Shown: piece after piece, positions 1 to 11,861 of the stretch
Layout of the letters: each line of letters begins with the position of its first letter
Position numbering within the stretch: the stretch's first letter is position 1
Source of the DNA: Schoenoplectus triqueter
Lineage: Eukaryota > Streptophyta > Magnoliopsida > Poales > Cyperaceae
Assembly (NCBI GenBank): GCA_964058805.1
Contig: CAXKVV010000677.1
Span: 1-30,443 of the forward strand
Direction of reading: 5' to 3'
Length of the DNA stretch: 30,443 bases
Translations under genes and position numbers: made by a program
Notes under the pieces: generated by a model
The model's database searches: none
Told to the model about the DNA's origin: nothing
Seen by the model: only the letters and a program-made list of their open reading frames with translations

Positions 1-211
1 TTTAAAGCAGAGTTTTCATCAGTTGATCAGCCTCTCGACATGATCTACAAATTTCAATCTTATCAAAATTTAATTCGAAACTTTTAGATTTTCTTCTCTA
101 TGTTTTACATAAAAAATCATTTAAAATTTTCGAAACCGTTAAATGATACCGTCTCCTTCTAATAATAAATAAATAAAATATATTAGAAATTGTATGAATA
201 GCGACTAGAAG
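1..211. other. AT-rich intergenic DNA
   Basis: No open reading frame of note and no recognised element. It abuts the inverted-repeat element that begins at 212. Confidence 0.5.
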
Positions 212-1207
212 CAGATTTTTTTTGGTAATTAAAATAATTAACAATTAGAATTTGATAAGATTTTTTATAAATTAGACTGACTAGTCTGGACTGAGTTTAA
301 AACTCAGTCTCAATATATTTTTTTTACAAATTTGGTATGTTTTGATTAATTATTTGTTTATTATTTTTATAGTTTATTTAGTTATTTTAGTATGTTTAAT
401 TATTTATTGAATAGTTTAGAAGTATTAATGTGTTTAATAGTATGTTAAATATAATATTATTGTATTTTATAATAACATATATTTTAAAAAATCATAAGAG
501 AAAATTATAAAAATAATAAATTAGAATAAATAGATATGTTTATATATGTTTATTATGAATCAGAATAAATATATATTTATAGTTTTTCATTATTTATTTA
601 GTTATTTATTATATTTAATTATTTATTCAACGATTTAGTTTATTTTTAATTGATTGTTGAATTTTCATAATATTTAATTTATCCGACGCATCCGATCGAA
701 CAAACGGAGATGAGATCGGAAGATAAAATCGAAATTCAAACACTTCGAATGGTCATAACATATGATAAGAAACTCCGATCAAGGCATGCTACACGACCAT
801 AAAAAGCTCACAACTACAGGGTTAAACATTTATATTATTACGGTCATTTTCAGAGCAAAAGATATCGTCTTCAAGTTAAAAAACGCGTTTGAAGTTTTAG
901 ACATCTATTTTTTCGTCATTATTTTTTAGTAAATGTATATATATATATTAGTTCATAATAAATATGTTTATTGAATACATAATAAAAAATATAAATATGT
1001 TTATAGTACATAAACATACTATTAAACACAATAATATCATATTTCTAACTAAACAAATAATTAATCAAAATATACAAAATTTTAAAAAAAAATTGAGACC
1101 AAGTTTCGAACGCAGTTTAAGGATCTAGAACCGAGTTTGTCCATATTAATAAGTGTAATTTTCTCATCAAATCCTAATTTTTAATTATTTTAATTAAAAA
1201 AAATCTG
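212..1207. mobile_element. Non-autonomous DNA element with long inverted ends (MITE/MULE-like)
   Basis: The left end begins CAGATTTTTTTT and the right end is its reverse complement. Matching continues for about 200 bases or more on each side (roughly 212-480 against 950-1207): shared words include AATTAAAATAATTAA, TTTTGATTAATTATTTGTTT and GTTTAATAGTATGTT. Flanking 9-mers GACTAGAAG (203-211) and AACGAGAAG (1208-1216) agree at 7 of 9 positions, which would suit the 9-bp target duplication of Mutator-like elements. There is no coding capacity inside. The long arms and possible 9-bp duplication are seen; assignment to the MULE superfamily is inference. Confidence 0.5.
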
Positions 1208-1216
1208 AACGAGAAG

Positions 1217-2725
1217 TCTCCCGTATGAAATGTCACATCGAGCAGTTTGAGTTGATTTTTCAACTTCCCAAAATTGAGATATTAAACCCGAGCATCTGGA
1301 GTTCACTGCCAATCTCTGATGGTAAATGAGAAAAGTGATTGTTAGGTAACCACCTTGTTAACAGTTCAGTAGGCAACTTAAGATGTTGACACGACAGCGA
1401 TAGGTGCATCTTTTTTATTTGCTAAACCGTTGCTGGTATCTGTATGAAACAGTGCCGTATTGACTAATCTACAAAGCTAATTGGTTTGCAATACCAGATA
1501 GTTTATCCTAAAGTAACTTCATCACTCAGCCCAATATATTCTGTGAGATAAAAAAAAAAGTATATCTCTGCACACTTGTACATATATTAGGCCTATCATA
1601 CGGAATTTCCAATTGATTAATTAACTTCCACCACAATATACTAATACACTTACTTTAGATTAAAAATATAAGCCTAATAAAAAGAAATGTCTGTTGCCAG
1701 GAAACAAAGCGGTGAAGGAATCTAATGGTGCATGAACTTAATCAGAGAGAGAGAGAGAGGGAACGAGTACTGTGCTAATGGACAAAATGAACATTTTTTA
1801 TTTTCAACAGGGTATATTTCTTTTTCAGTTTATCTTATGATATTGTAGTTGAGTAATGTTAAATAAAGTACGTCCCAAGATTGTCCTGTCAAAATAAAAA
1901 TTTTCAGGGCCGGAAAAAACTGCAAAATTAATGCGCAAAAAGTTATGGGGGGCATATATGGTATACAGGCCCGAGAACATGGTCATTAATATATATTTTT
2001 GTATAAAGACGTTCTTTTTCTTAATAAAAGCCGACGAACAAAGTAGTTTGGACCTTCTCTGGTTTAATTATTTTCAGTTACCAATTCAAAACGTAACTTG
2101 TGTGCAAACTCTTGTTTAATTAACAAAGTTGTGCTCGTTCTGAGAAAAGAATAAATCAAAAAATAACTAGAGATATATTAATATGAAAATGTTAGTACTT
2201 AAGTCCAAAATATAAAACACGTCAAAATATACTTTTTCTTCTTCAATATTTTTTATTTAGTTTGTAAGGTTTTAATAGAAAACATTATCTATTTTTAAGT
2301 TTCTTAAATATTTTCTCAGATTTTTTTGCAAATGGCCTATTTGTATATGCAAATATTTGTTATTTTAGAATCAAAAGTTAAAAACTCCAAGAAATTTGGT
2401 ATCTTATAAATTTTTTCATATGTTATATTTAAAAGGCACTTAAATTGAACTTTTGGACACAAAATACATAATTTAGAGTGTTTCTACTTCTTTCTGAAGT
2501 ACAAATATTTTCACATAGTCTATCACATAAAATATATTAACCAGTGTAGGCATTCAGGATAATCTTATTTCTGGTAATTAAGACCTTAATTCTGTACTTT
2601 CTGTCATCGACACACATATCTCTCATTTAAAAAATGTTCGTTTAAACAAAGTGAATACTTAATAACATCATGTGTAAATTAAATCGACAGTGTTTCTTTT
2701 AATTGAATGAAAACAAAATTATGTA

Positions 2726-2728
<3 letters not shown>
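1217..2728. other. Intergenic DNA, no gene recognised
   Basis: AT-rich, with a short GA tract near 1745-1760. An open stretch at 1931-2119 has no similarity I recognise and AT-driven composition. I see nothing else to annotate. Confidence 0.5.

Positions 2729-2760
<32 letters not shown>
2729..2760. repeat. (TA)n microsatellite
   Basis: About 16 TA units directly abut the left end of the first palindromic element. TA tracts also lie in and after the second element (3158-3175, 3558-3580). Confidence 0.9.
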
Positions 2761-2763
<3 letters not shown>

Positions 2764-3139
2764 ATGCTATGGTGCTTCGCGAAGCAAAAATTTTTTTTTG
2801 CTTCGCGTCCGTATCTCGAATTTAAAAGTTTAAATGGCCGATCCAAACCGTTGAGCATCATCTTCATATTGAAAAATCCTTGGAGATCAAATTTTATATT
2901 TTTTTGAATTTTTTTTGATATTTTTTAGATGGGTACAAAGTCGCTTGTTTTGGATGGTGCAGAAATCTTTAGATCAACAAACTTTGTACCCATCTAAAAA
3001 ATATAAAATTTGATCTCCAAGGATATTTCAATATGAAGATGATGTTCAACGGTTTGGATCGGCCGTTTGAACTTTTAAATTCGAGATACGAACGCGAAGC
3101 ACAAAATTTTTTTTGCTTCGCGAAGCACCATAGCATTAC
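2761..3139. mobile_element. Palindromic (foldback) element, copy 1, in TA microsatellite
   Basis: The element starts GTAATGCTATGGTGCTTCGC and ends with the reverse complement of that sequence. It is one long imperfect palindrome: left-arm words such as GAGATCAAATTTTATA and AGATGGGTACAAAGT recur reverse-complemented on the right. A unique loop of about 35 bases (CGCTTGTTTTGGATGG...) sits at the centre. Each terminus carries the small palindrome GCTTCGCGAAGC. The right arm lacks about 20 bases that copy 2 retains. Rice Micron elements are also known to sit in (TA)n tracts; kinship to Micron is only an analogy here. Confidence 0.75.
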
Positions 3140-3149
3140 TCATATATAT

Positions 3150-3556
3150 GTAATGCTATATATATATATATATATTATAAGCAAAAAAATTTTTGTGCTT
3201 CGCGTCCGTATCTCGAATTTAAAAGTTCAAACGGCCGATCCAAACCGTTGAGCATCATCTTCATATTGAAATATCCTTGGAGATCAAATTTTATATTTTT
3301 TTGAATTTTTTTGTTATTTTTTAGATGGGTACAAAGTCGCTTGTTTTGGATGGTGCAGAAATCTTTAGATCAACAAACTTTGTACCCATCTAAAAAATAT
3401 CAAAAAAATTCAAAAAAATATAAAATTTGATCTCCAAGGATATTTGAATATGAAGATGATGTTCAACGGTTTGGATCGGCCATTTGAACTTTTAAATTCA
3501 AGATACGGACGCGAAGCACAAAAATTTTTTTGCTTCGCGAAGCACCATAGCATTAC
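3150..3556. mobile_element. Palindromic (foldback) element, copy 2
   Basis: This is a tandem second copy, 10 bases after copy 1, with the same loop, arms and ATAGCATTAC right end. Its left terminus keeps GTAATGCTAT (3150-3159), but the next bases, which should be GGTGCTTCGCGAAGC, are replaced by a TA tract. That suggests microsatellite expansion or slippage inside the element. Both copies share the same arm asymmetry (GAGCATCAT on the left, ATGATGTTC on the right), so they descend from one already imperfect palindrome. Confidence 0.75.
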
Positions 3557-3580
3557 TCTATATATATATATATATATATG

Positions 3581-4945
3581 GGAAGCTGGTTTATCATCAT
3601 AATTATTAGGGTAAATAGTTGTGTGTAAGCTTCTTATTTTGTAATAAAAACAGAAAAAATAAGAATCATATGAACCTCCGCTAGTCTAGCAACTTTTAAT
3701 ACTATTAGGCCGGCTCTCCGCAGTCCAGAAATACAATTATTTAATTTTATGAATTTATAGAATCAAAAGGTAAAAATGGAATAAATGATATAATTACATC
3801 AAAATTATCTAGAGAAAATATAAAAAATTCATGATAAATACTCATGGTCTTATGCAGATTAATATTGTGACTCATTGTATTCTTTCTATTCTTTTTCTAA
3901 TGAAAGATTTAAAAAAAATAGCAACCATCAGATTAATGCTAATAATTACTAAAAAAAATCAAATGATTAGTAGTTTAGATAATATAGCATGCTTGAGAGG
4001 CTTAAGGACTCAACCGTCTTTCTTTATTTAAAAAAATAGTTAATATAAAAGTTAATCTAGTATATATATACTAGTTAATTTGTCCTCTATTTTAATTATA
4101 GTGCTCTAATCTTTCGTCTATTTCATCAAATTTTACTATGTTCAGATTTGCGCAATCAAATCAGACACTTTTGTTTAACAAAGACCTGCTTGGCTTGGAA
4201 AAAGAAAGAAGAAAAATATTATTATATTTAACAGCTTTTTTTGGAAGAGTTCATATATTAATCTCATCTCCTCATGTTTCAACTGGACAGTGCATCTTTT
4301 TATTTAAAAACTTTGAGCATATATCAATTTGTATGATATATTGAAGTCTTATGAATATACATTCAAAAAAATATCAAAATAATAAACTAAAATTGTAGAT
4401 ATGTTTTTAATTATGTATATAAAGGATGTATTGTATTTGATTCATTATTCAATATAAATATAGTAATATTTCATAATAAAATCTTAAATTATTTTAAGAA
4501 AGCTTAAATATCTTCAAAATATTTCAAACTTTTACACAATCGAGACAAATTAGAAGCAATACATTAATTATTTTATAGTGAGTCCCAAGCAAGTAAGCAA
4601 CAAAAACAACCAAGTCAAAAGATGTGGTCACTTATTCAATAGAACTATGCAAATAAGACCAAGTGAGGAGGAAAGCACAACTTGATCAACTTGTAAAAAT
4701 ATCCCCAGCTCAGTATGAACTTTACATTCCTATATACCATATTACCATTACCATCTGATTCAACTCAATGAATTCAAATTATATTATTCTTAGTTCTTTA
4801 TTACGCCTTGCATCCTTAATGCATTTAATTAGTATTTACAATTTAGTATGAAATGCTAGAACTTGCCAAAGCAACAGGACCAAACAAAATTTTTTTGCTT
4901 GAATTATTCGAAACCCTTCTCTAGGCGAACCAGTTGAGCTTATAC
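3581..4945. other. Intergenic DNA, no gene recognised
   Basis: AT-rich. Open stretches at 3831-4031 and 4138-4344 show no domain and look like chance frames. No promoter, RNA gene or element end was recognised. Confidence 0.45.
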
Positions 4946-5370
4946 CACTATCACAAAAAAACCTTTAGAACCGTACATATTGCAGCCGTTAAATAAAAAA
5001 TTGATTATAAAAGAGTTGAATGATAGTGTAATAATTTGAGTGAAATATTTTAAAATTGATTATTATAAAATAAGTGATTCTAATGGAAACAATAATAATA
5101 GTTAGAATCGGTTTTTATAAAAACGACTCTAGTGAATTTATTTTTGCACCAATTTTTTTAAAGAAAAGACTAATTAAATAGATTTAAAATCAGTTCTTTG
5201 AAAATCATCTCTAATCAAATAGGTTTATAATTATTTTTTTAAAATCAGCTCTAATCAAATAGGTTTAAAACTGATTTTTAAAAACTAATTTTAGTCAAAT
5301 AAGTTCAAAATCAGCTCTAATCAACTACTCGACTCAAACTAACACTGATTTTTTTAAAAATCATTTCTTC
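4946..5370 (+). mobile_element. CACTA-like terminus with subterminal repeats
   Basis: The stretch begins CACTATCACAAAAAAACC, which resembles the plant CACTA transposon end (CACTA followed by an A-rich run). Behind it lie degenerate repeats of CTCTAATCAAATAGGTTTA and AAAATCAGCTCTAATCAA in the same orientation (about 5150-5330), as expected of CACTA subterminal arrays that bind transposase. A CACTA-type transposase fragment follows about 1 kb downstream in the same direction. The matching right end was not found. Confidence 0.45.
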
Positions 5371-6077
5371 ACATTATAGTTTTATCTATAAGTTAGGTTT
5401 TGTTTGAGCTACCATTTCTTTCATCTCTTCTCTATCATTTCTTTCAACTTCTCTAGCACTGCAACTCTTCCTTTTCCTTCTATTTTCATCAGCTAGATCT
5501 CTTCTCATTACCAACTAAAATTTTTTCTCACCAGCAACTTATAACAAGCATCCCTTCCTCTTCATCACCTATTTTCTCATTAAGATATTTGTTTTTCACT
5601 TTTTATATTTCGTAGCTAGCTCTAAGTAGTATAAATTGATTATATATATATATATATATAAAATTAAAATTATATATTTATAATTGATAGTATTATCATA
5701 TAGGATTAAATTATCGGAACTTATATTAATTTAGGTCGGTACTCGTTCAGAATTAATTCAAAATGGATTAATCTTGAATAGTCCCCGGATTGTGATTGCT
5801 TTTTGAATATTTTATCACATTTAAGATAGTAAGCATACACTAGCTGTAATTTGGTGTTCGAGAAAAGTTCGGTTAGTATTCTTACTATTGTTCCTATGGA
5901 TATGTACATATGTGAAAATTTATGTTGACATATTTGGGGAGCTTAGGGGGAATATTGTCATTTTTTTCTCAAACACCAAATTGGTTAGTGTATGTTCACT
6001 AATGAGACAAAGAATCTAAAAAGTGAGTTATGATGGTTGATTGGTCTAAAACCTTATGTTAAACTTGATAAAAAAAA
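5371..6077. other. Pyrimidine-rich leader-like and AT-rich DNA inside the CACTA-like remnant
   Basis: 5400-5600 is rich in C and T on the plus strand, like a plant 5' leader, and could be the old promoter and leader of the CACTA element. The remainder is AT-rich with a short TA tract near 5641-5660. No gene was recognised. Confidence 0.3.
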
Positions 6078-6180
6078 CCAAAACCTATAACCCTGAACTC
6101 TGGTAACCCTGAACCATAAACTCTAAATTCTAAACTCTAAACTCTAAACGTTAAACCCTAATTTCTAAACCCTAAATCTA
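6078..6180. repeat. Degenerate telomere-like repeats (CCCTAAA-type)
   Basis: A run of diverged units such as AAACCCTAAT, AAACCCTAAA, AAACTCTAAA and AACCCTGAA. It resembles an eroded interstitial copy of the plant telomere unit TTTAGGG. Short interstitial telomeric repeats are common in plant chromosomes. Confidence 0.6.
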
Positions 6181-6279
6181 AGAGTTATCTTTTTTTCATA
6201 GATGGATCATGATATTTGAATGTATAAAAACAAACATAGTACAATTGATACTTGAGAGGGACTAATGAATTTCTAAAAT

Positions 6280-6540
6280 GTGCACAGACACTTGTTTGTC
6301 CTTGTCGAGATTGCCAAAATTTATGAAGATTTTAAAATATCAAAGAAGAGAGAGATCGAAATCAAAGAAATGAGAGATCATTTAATTCATCATGGATTTA
6401 TGGAGCGGTACACCCCAATAGATACTGATGGAGAAAATATTGAAATAATTGTTAATATTAAAAATATTGTGCGAGATGAATAGGGAGGTGATTGAGAAGA
6501 GGATTTAATTTTGAGCAATGATGAACAAGATGAATCATTA
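6280..6540 (+). pseudogene. CACTA (En/Spm) transposase fragment, transposase-associated domain
   Basis: The reading frame contains MRDHLIHHGFMERYT followed by DGEN, which fits the end of the plant transposase-associated domain: there a cysteine-rich part is followed by (V/M)-x-x-HL-(I)-x-x-GF-x-x-x-Y-T-x-W-x-x-HGE. The tryptophan and the histidine of HGE are lost, the CPC-type cysteines are absent, and the frame ends at 6481 with further stops after it. This fragment normally precedes the Tnp2-type transposase; no Tnp2 catalytic part was recognised downstream. Together with the CACTA-like end at 4946 it indicates a decayed element. The family call rests on one motif and its context. Confidence 0.45.
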
Positions 6541-7540
6541 ATATGTTTAAAATGTAGGACAATACATTATAAAAAATTATGTCTAAAAAGAAGAAAATAT
6601 TTGAGCCATCTCCGATTATGAAATCTTATAGATAGCGTTTCTCGATGATGATACATTACAATGTCTTCCTGGATGCTCTTTATTTTTGTATAGGATTATC
6701 ATGATGCAGTCTGCCAATACGACTCATTTTTCTATCCCATTCTCGGAGTTATTCGGCTATGAGGGTGATATTTTTTTGTACGTGACAAACATCATCGAGC
6801 TTTTTAAAGATTAATGGTTCAATGTCTCGGTTCTTTAAATTTTCTGGATGTAAGAATTTTTAAGCATTTGTTTCAAAATTTTAGTAATTTGATGAATAAT
6901 TATTGTAAACATGATATGGTTTTCTTCGATACGTGCAATAGCTTCTTAATTGTGAAGTACAATTTTATCAATCCATATTTTTATGCGGAAAACACAAATA
7001 CAAACTGATTTGAAACATACGACTAATTATTTGGGACAATGCTTTTTTAATTATTAGACATACTACATATTTCTTCCGTACATTGAGGGGTTAGAATTTT
7101 AAATTTTAATTTACTTATTAAACTAATTACTTTATCTCATAATACTAATATGTATAAATTATAGGGGGCATTGGATTCTTCTGATTTTAGAACTTAAACC
7201 CTTAATTGCTTACATTGGGAACCCTTTAAATCATGAAAATAAAAATTATGTTATCTAGACGGCATTAAATATGCAAATTTTTTTTCGGACACTTTAATAT
7301 ATAATATAATTAAATATACTCATTTCATATATTTATAAATGGGTTTTATGCTATTATTAATATGAAAAATAATTTAAAGAAAAAATAATCTCAAGTTCAC
7401 TTGAAAAATGATTGATGTACATAATTTGAACTTTAAATTATAATAGGTCAATTTATGATATTAAGTTTAACAAATTTATGATTTAATTAGAGTTTAGGAT
7501 TTGAGGCTTCGCACAATGGAATTGGTTGTTGAGTCTGAAC
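6541..7540. other. Transposon-derived or intergenic DNA, not resolved
   Basis: AT-rich. Short broken frames (for example 6814-7008) have no recognised domain. It lies between the CACTA fragment and the MULE pseudogene and may hold the decayed remainder of either. Confidence 0.35.
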
Positions 7541-7549
7541 TAGTCCTAG

Positions 7550-9180
7550 ATGCCACTTGTTAGACCCATATCCAAATAGTGTTTCTAGTAGTAGTAACCC
7601 AATCTCAGCTAATATCCCAGTCTAGAGCAACCCACAAACTGTCCAAAATTAAAATGATGAAGATGAACAATGGCATACGGATATCAATGATAATACATAT
7701 GGGGTAAATATAGAGGAAATAGAGGAATATAATGATGTTGAAAATATTATACGTAAATGATGTTAGTCGATTCCTTTTACTAATCGGGAAATGGGACACC
7801 CGTGTACCCAGTTCAATGACGGTTAACCGTTTTCGTATGCTGATGAGTCATTTTATCATAAATCAACACGGATCGATGAACAATTTGATGAAGGACAACA
7901 ATTTAAGTTGAAAACATAATTAAAAACCAAACTTGCTGAATTTCATATGGAACTTGATGTACAAAAGAGTAATGAAAGTGTTTACATTGTGACATGTAAG
8001 AATCTCAATTGTCCATGGAGATTATATGCAAGAGCCCTTGTAAATAGTACTTATGAAGTTTCGATGAATCCATTTCAGCACACATGTTATGGACATGCTA
8101 TCAAAAGGAATCATTGTGAAATGACTATCAGAATTATTACGGGTCTTATCAAACCTCATTTGCGTGATAACTTGGATATAAACCATATCACACAAGAGGT
8201 TTGGTGAAACAAAAATTTCTCACTGAGGCTGTATCATACAATAAATTATGGAGGAGGAGAGAACTTGCTCACTTCTTTGCTAACTTTCTCACCGAGGATG
8301 TGTCATATAAGTTTTGGGAGTTGGAAGAAGTAATATGAAATGCTCACTTATTTATTAAATATCATACAAAATATCACGCTAGGTACTAAATTTAGACCGG
8401 AACGGGAGCCATCAACCAAGTTTAGAATTGACTTTTTTTACCGTGTAGTATGGGCATATAGCCCTTACATTCAAGCATGGCCTCATCTTCGACCAGTAAT
8501 AAGTGTCGATATTGATTTTCTATCCGGTAGGTATGCTGGTAAGTTGTTCATGGTTTGTGCATATGATGCAGACCAACGACTCTTATCGCTCACCTTTGTA
8601 GTAGTTGATGAGGAATTAACACACAATTGGAGGTGGTTTATGAATTTATTGCAAACTGAGGTGGTTGGACCAGAAAAAATAATAGTTATTTCTGACCTAC
8701 ACCTAGCAATCAGAAGTGTGTTCGAGCAACCTAACTTAGGGTGGTGTGAAACCACAAGAGAAGACATTCATAGATTTTATTCGTAATATATTGCACAAAG
8801 CGTGTACAAACATGATCCAAACAAATTATTGGGACTCCGGGGTGAGATTAAGTACGAGATACATTTAATTAGAGAAGGACAAGCCAGATGTCAGTGCTAG
8901 AAACCACAACTAACTAGTTTTCCTTGTGATCATGTGCTTGATATATGTTCATTCAGAAGGCTTGATTCAAAATAGTACATCAATCCATATTATGCACTGA
9001 AATCATTCATCAACACTTGGTCCGGTGTCTTTAACAGTTATGGAAATCCACGAGTCTAACAAATGTATCACGATGCAACTATCGGACCATATCCGACAAA
9101 AAAACAAGGGTGGAATGAGAAAGGTAAGAATTCTAATGGTAATAGATGAAATGGATGGTCAGATTAGTAGGCTTCCGAGT
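7550..9180 (+). pseudogene. MULE (MuDR-type) transposase pseudogene
   Basis: One reading frame carries all recognisable parts in family order, interrupted by many in-frame stops. An acidic N-terminal stretch (about 7650-7750) comes first. The Mutator DNA-binding domain follows at 7900-8205, with the signature CPWRLYARA and HTCYGH. The MULE transposase core (8400-8770) shows RPVISVDIDF with the first catalytic Asp, then AYDADQRLL, NWRWFMNLL and VISDLH with the second Asp. A SWIM-type zinc finger (8880-8930) shows CQC and then PCDHVL. Between the core and the SWIM finger about 150-200 residues expected in the family are missing, including the third catalytic acid, so an internal deletion has occurred. 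Stops lie at 7746, 8205, 8784 and 8898, among others. The element ends were not located. Confidence 0.85.
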
Positions 9181-10520
9181 TGAAGAAGAGGGCGAACAAG
9201 GAGAAGATAATTTATTAATTATGATTAAGTAATTGATCAAAAGATTTTATTTAATTTTTATGTTTGTATGAACGTCTTTGTTTAATTTTTATATTTGTAT
9301 GATTTTTCCATGTTTGTACGAACTTTTCATATTTAATTCTCAATGGTAATTGATTTTCTTTGTTTAGTGTGATAATATGAAAATTATTTAATTTACTTAT
9401 AAATAAAATCCGCGCGATAACACAAAAAAATATTTGAATGATAATTATCTGCGTAAAAAATATGAATTGAAATAGAATCGATAAAAAACAAATTACAGAA
9501 AGAAAAAAAATCTGGTTGTAATACAATTATGGTCCAGCAGCAAAAAAAGAAGAAGAAGAGATGGTTCGAGATTAGATTAGATTAGATTACGGACCACCAT
9601 ATCTGATCCGGAAAAGAATTCCGGACCATGCTAATGCATGTAATAATATTTTTTTCTGTTTTTAAAAAAAAATTCATTATTTGAGTAACTGTGGTGAACT
9701 TCAGGTAAATGAGAAACTTAAAACAAAAATCCTCTTGGTTTTATTTTATTTTTCCTTTAGAAAACATTTATTGTACAATAGGCCCCATGTGCTGTATTAT
9801 TTAAAAATAGCCCTGCAGCTTTACAAAAATTGTAACGGTCATGAGTCATGACTCGTTTTAGTAGAAACTTTTCTTTTCAGAAAAGCCCTTGAAATTTAAT
9901 AACAAAGTCATTGTCCGTTTGCTTATTAGTCTCACTTCTCTTCATTATTATTAGGTTGTATCAATGTGCCTTTGTTCCCTTCCAAAACAACATCTCTCCG
10001 TGAAATTAAATTAATTTAGAACTAAGCACCAAATATATTCTAGTTAGGTGAAGGTAATTGCTGGTACCTACAGAACTCGTGCTTCATAGATTCGTCTCCA
10101 ACCGTACGCTCTTCTTTTCCTTAGTCCTTAGAAGTAAACTCAAGAGAATTAATCGAACCGCGTGAAGGAAAGCATTTGAGGAAGACTTGAGAGTCAATGG
10201 CAACGAGCACTTTTGATTTCTCGGCAATAATAGCAATAAAAATAACAAATTAGAAATAAAAATTCAGCAATGGAAAATTAATTTGTATCGAGAGGTCGCA
10301 CTGTTGTGTTAACTTGAAGATCGTGTGCAAATGATCGTACAGTAGCAGAGCTTGAGATAAGTTTAAGGAGGGCTAATTAATATTGCTTATCTATATCTAT
10401 TGAGAATGAGGTGATCATTTAATACTCTAAAAAAATTAACTTAGAAAATTAAAAATGTTTTAACTAATTTTCAAATTATAAGAGATCATGGTTCAGATTG
10501 GCTCCAATGAAGCCTCACCT
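9181..10520. other. Intergenic DNA, no gene recognised
   Basis: AT-rich. A short (ATTAG)4 tract lies near 9571-9590, followed by an imperfect inverted pair built from CCGGA words near 9586-9628 that could belong to the end of the MULE element. Nothing else is supported. Confidence 0.4.
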
Positions 10521-10524
10521 CTGA

Positions 10525-10665
10525 TTCAGTAGCTCAAGTGAGACCTAATTAGGATGATTTTTAAAAGATCATGGGTTGAAGTCTTTATAAATATAAAATA
10601 AAATTTAAGAGCTAAATATTTATCTTTCTCTCTTAAAAAAAATTTGAAGATTGTGTGCATCTCTT
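10525..10665 (+). mobile_element. Possible tRNA-derived SINE head
   Basis: TAGCTCAAGTG (10530-10540) resembles the RNA polymerase III A box of plant SINEs and tRNAs. GGGTTGAAGTC (10573-10583) resembles the B box GGTTCGANTC at about 8 of 10 positions. Their spacing of about 35 bases suits a pol III promoter. No clear target duplication was found, so this stays tentative. Confidence 0.3.
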
Positions 10666-11861
10666 TCTTTTTTCTTATTTTCAGCTATACCGAAAATATT
10701 CTATTTTTTTTTAGAAAATATGAGACATAATTCTTTCGATTTTAAATATCCACAAAAGTATTCAATCAATTGTGAACCGTACAATACATATTTTGTTGCG
10801 TAGACGGAAAATATTTCAGTGCATACTAGTAGAGTTTAATAAAGTAAATTATACGAACTCAACAACTCCACTTATTTAATTTGATAATCAGGCTTGCTAT
10901 AGTTCGTTTTGTTAATTGTTATACGTATTGAATAATCAAGTAAGAAATTCAGTACAAGACAAAAGGATGAGCTCAGGGTCATGACTTTCATCTTGCTATA
11001 AAAAAAATCATTTCTATTTAACCCTAATTGTAATTTTTTTTTCCCGAAGTTCTGAACCCATCAACAAGTCTAGCATAGCAAGAATATGATTAGTTGAATT
11101 GTTATGCTGGATTTGAGAGGGACACACGTGTGTGCTGAGTCTGATCTGACAATTTGCACTTGTATTATACCCCTTGCAATTCCAGCTAGATACTAATAAA
11201 ATATCTAATTAATTAACATAAACATCGTTGATTGTCATATAATGGCCACTAGTGATATAAGCCGTTCATTGGTTAAAAGACTAATGATGTTGCACCAAGC
11301 AAGCAATGCAACAAAAAAGAATGTGATCACATGAAAATGGTGCCGAATAATTTAATTGTAGTAAACTCGGCCGTAATAATTAATTTAGCACATCTTGCTT
11401 TGATTCGTTGCTGATTTATTGTTAAATACATATTAATTATTTAGTATTTACAAATGGGGCTACAATTGAAGAGACTTGTATTGATCTGGGAGAACAAAAT
11501 AAACCGTCCAGATTGCATCACTATTGGTCAAATTATAAAAGATTGATTAGTTTGTATTACAATCTGACCTTCCAATATGATTCTCATGATCTTAGTTTAC
11601 GAAATCACTTAAAGTGTAGTGCACACTTATAATTTTTTATTTTCTCTCTTTTATTTTTTTGAGTAAAAAGATTAAAAAGAAAAATAGAAGGAAAAAAGGT
11701 AAAATTAAAAGGGGGTCTTCCTTTTTTCTTTTTAGTTTATTTGAATTTGGACCCAGATTATTTGTAGTAGACCAAATGCAGTGCATGTAAAAAGGGAGCA
11801 GCGCTTTCAAAATAATAAAAGGATAAAAACGTAATTATACATGTTAACTTGTTGATGGTGA
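10666..11861. other. Intergenic DNA, no gene recognised
   Basis: AT-rich with no long frame in either direction and no recognised repeat. Confidence 0.45.

Noticed and set aside
1931..2119. 62-codon frame
   Set aside because: AT-driven composition, no domain, no promoter or start context.
2679..3251. Open frames inside the palindromic elements
   Set aside because: They translate TA tracts and palindrome arms on both strands with near-mirror peptides; this is not coding.
4138..4344. 68-codon frame
   Set aside because: No family resemblance; typical of chance frames in AT-rich DNA.
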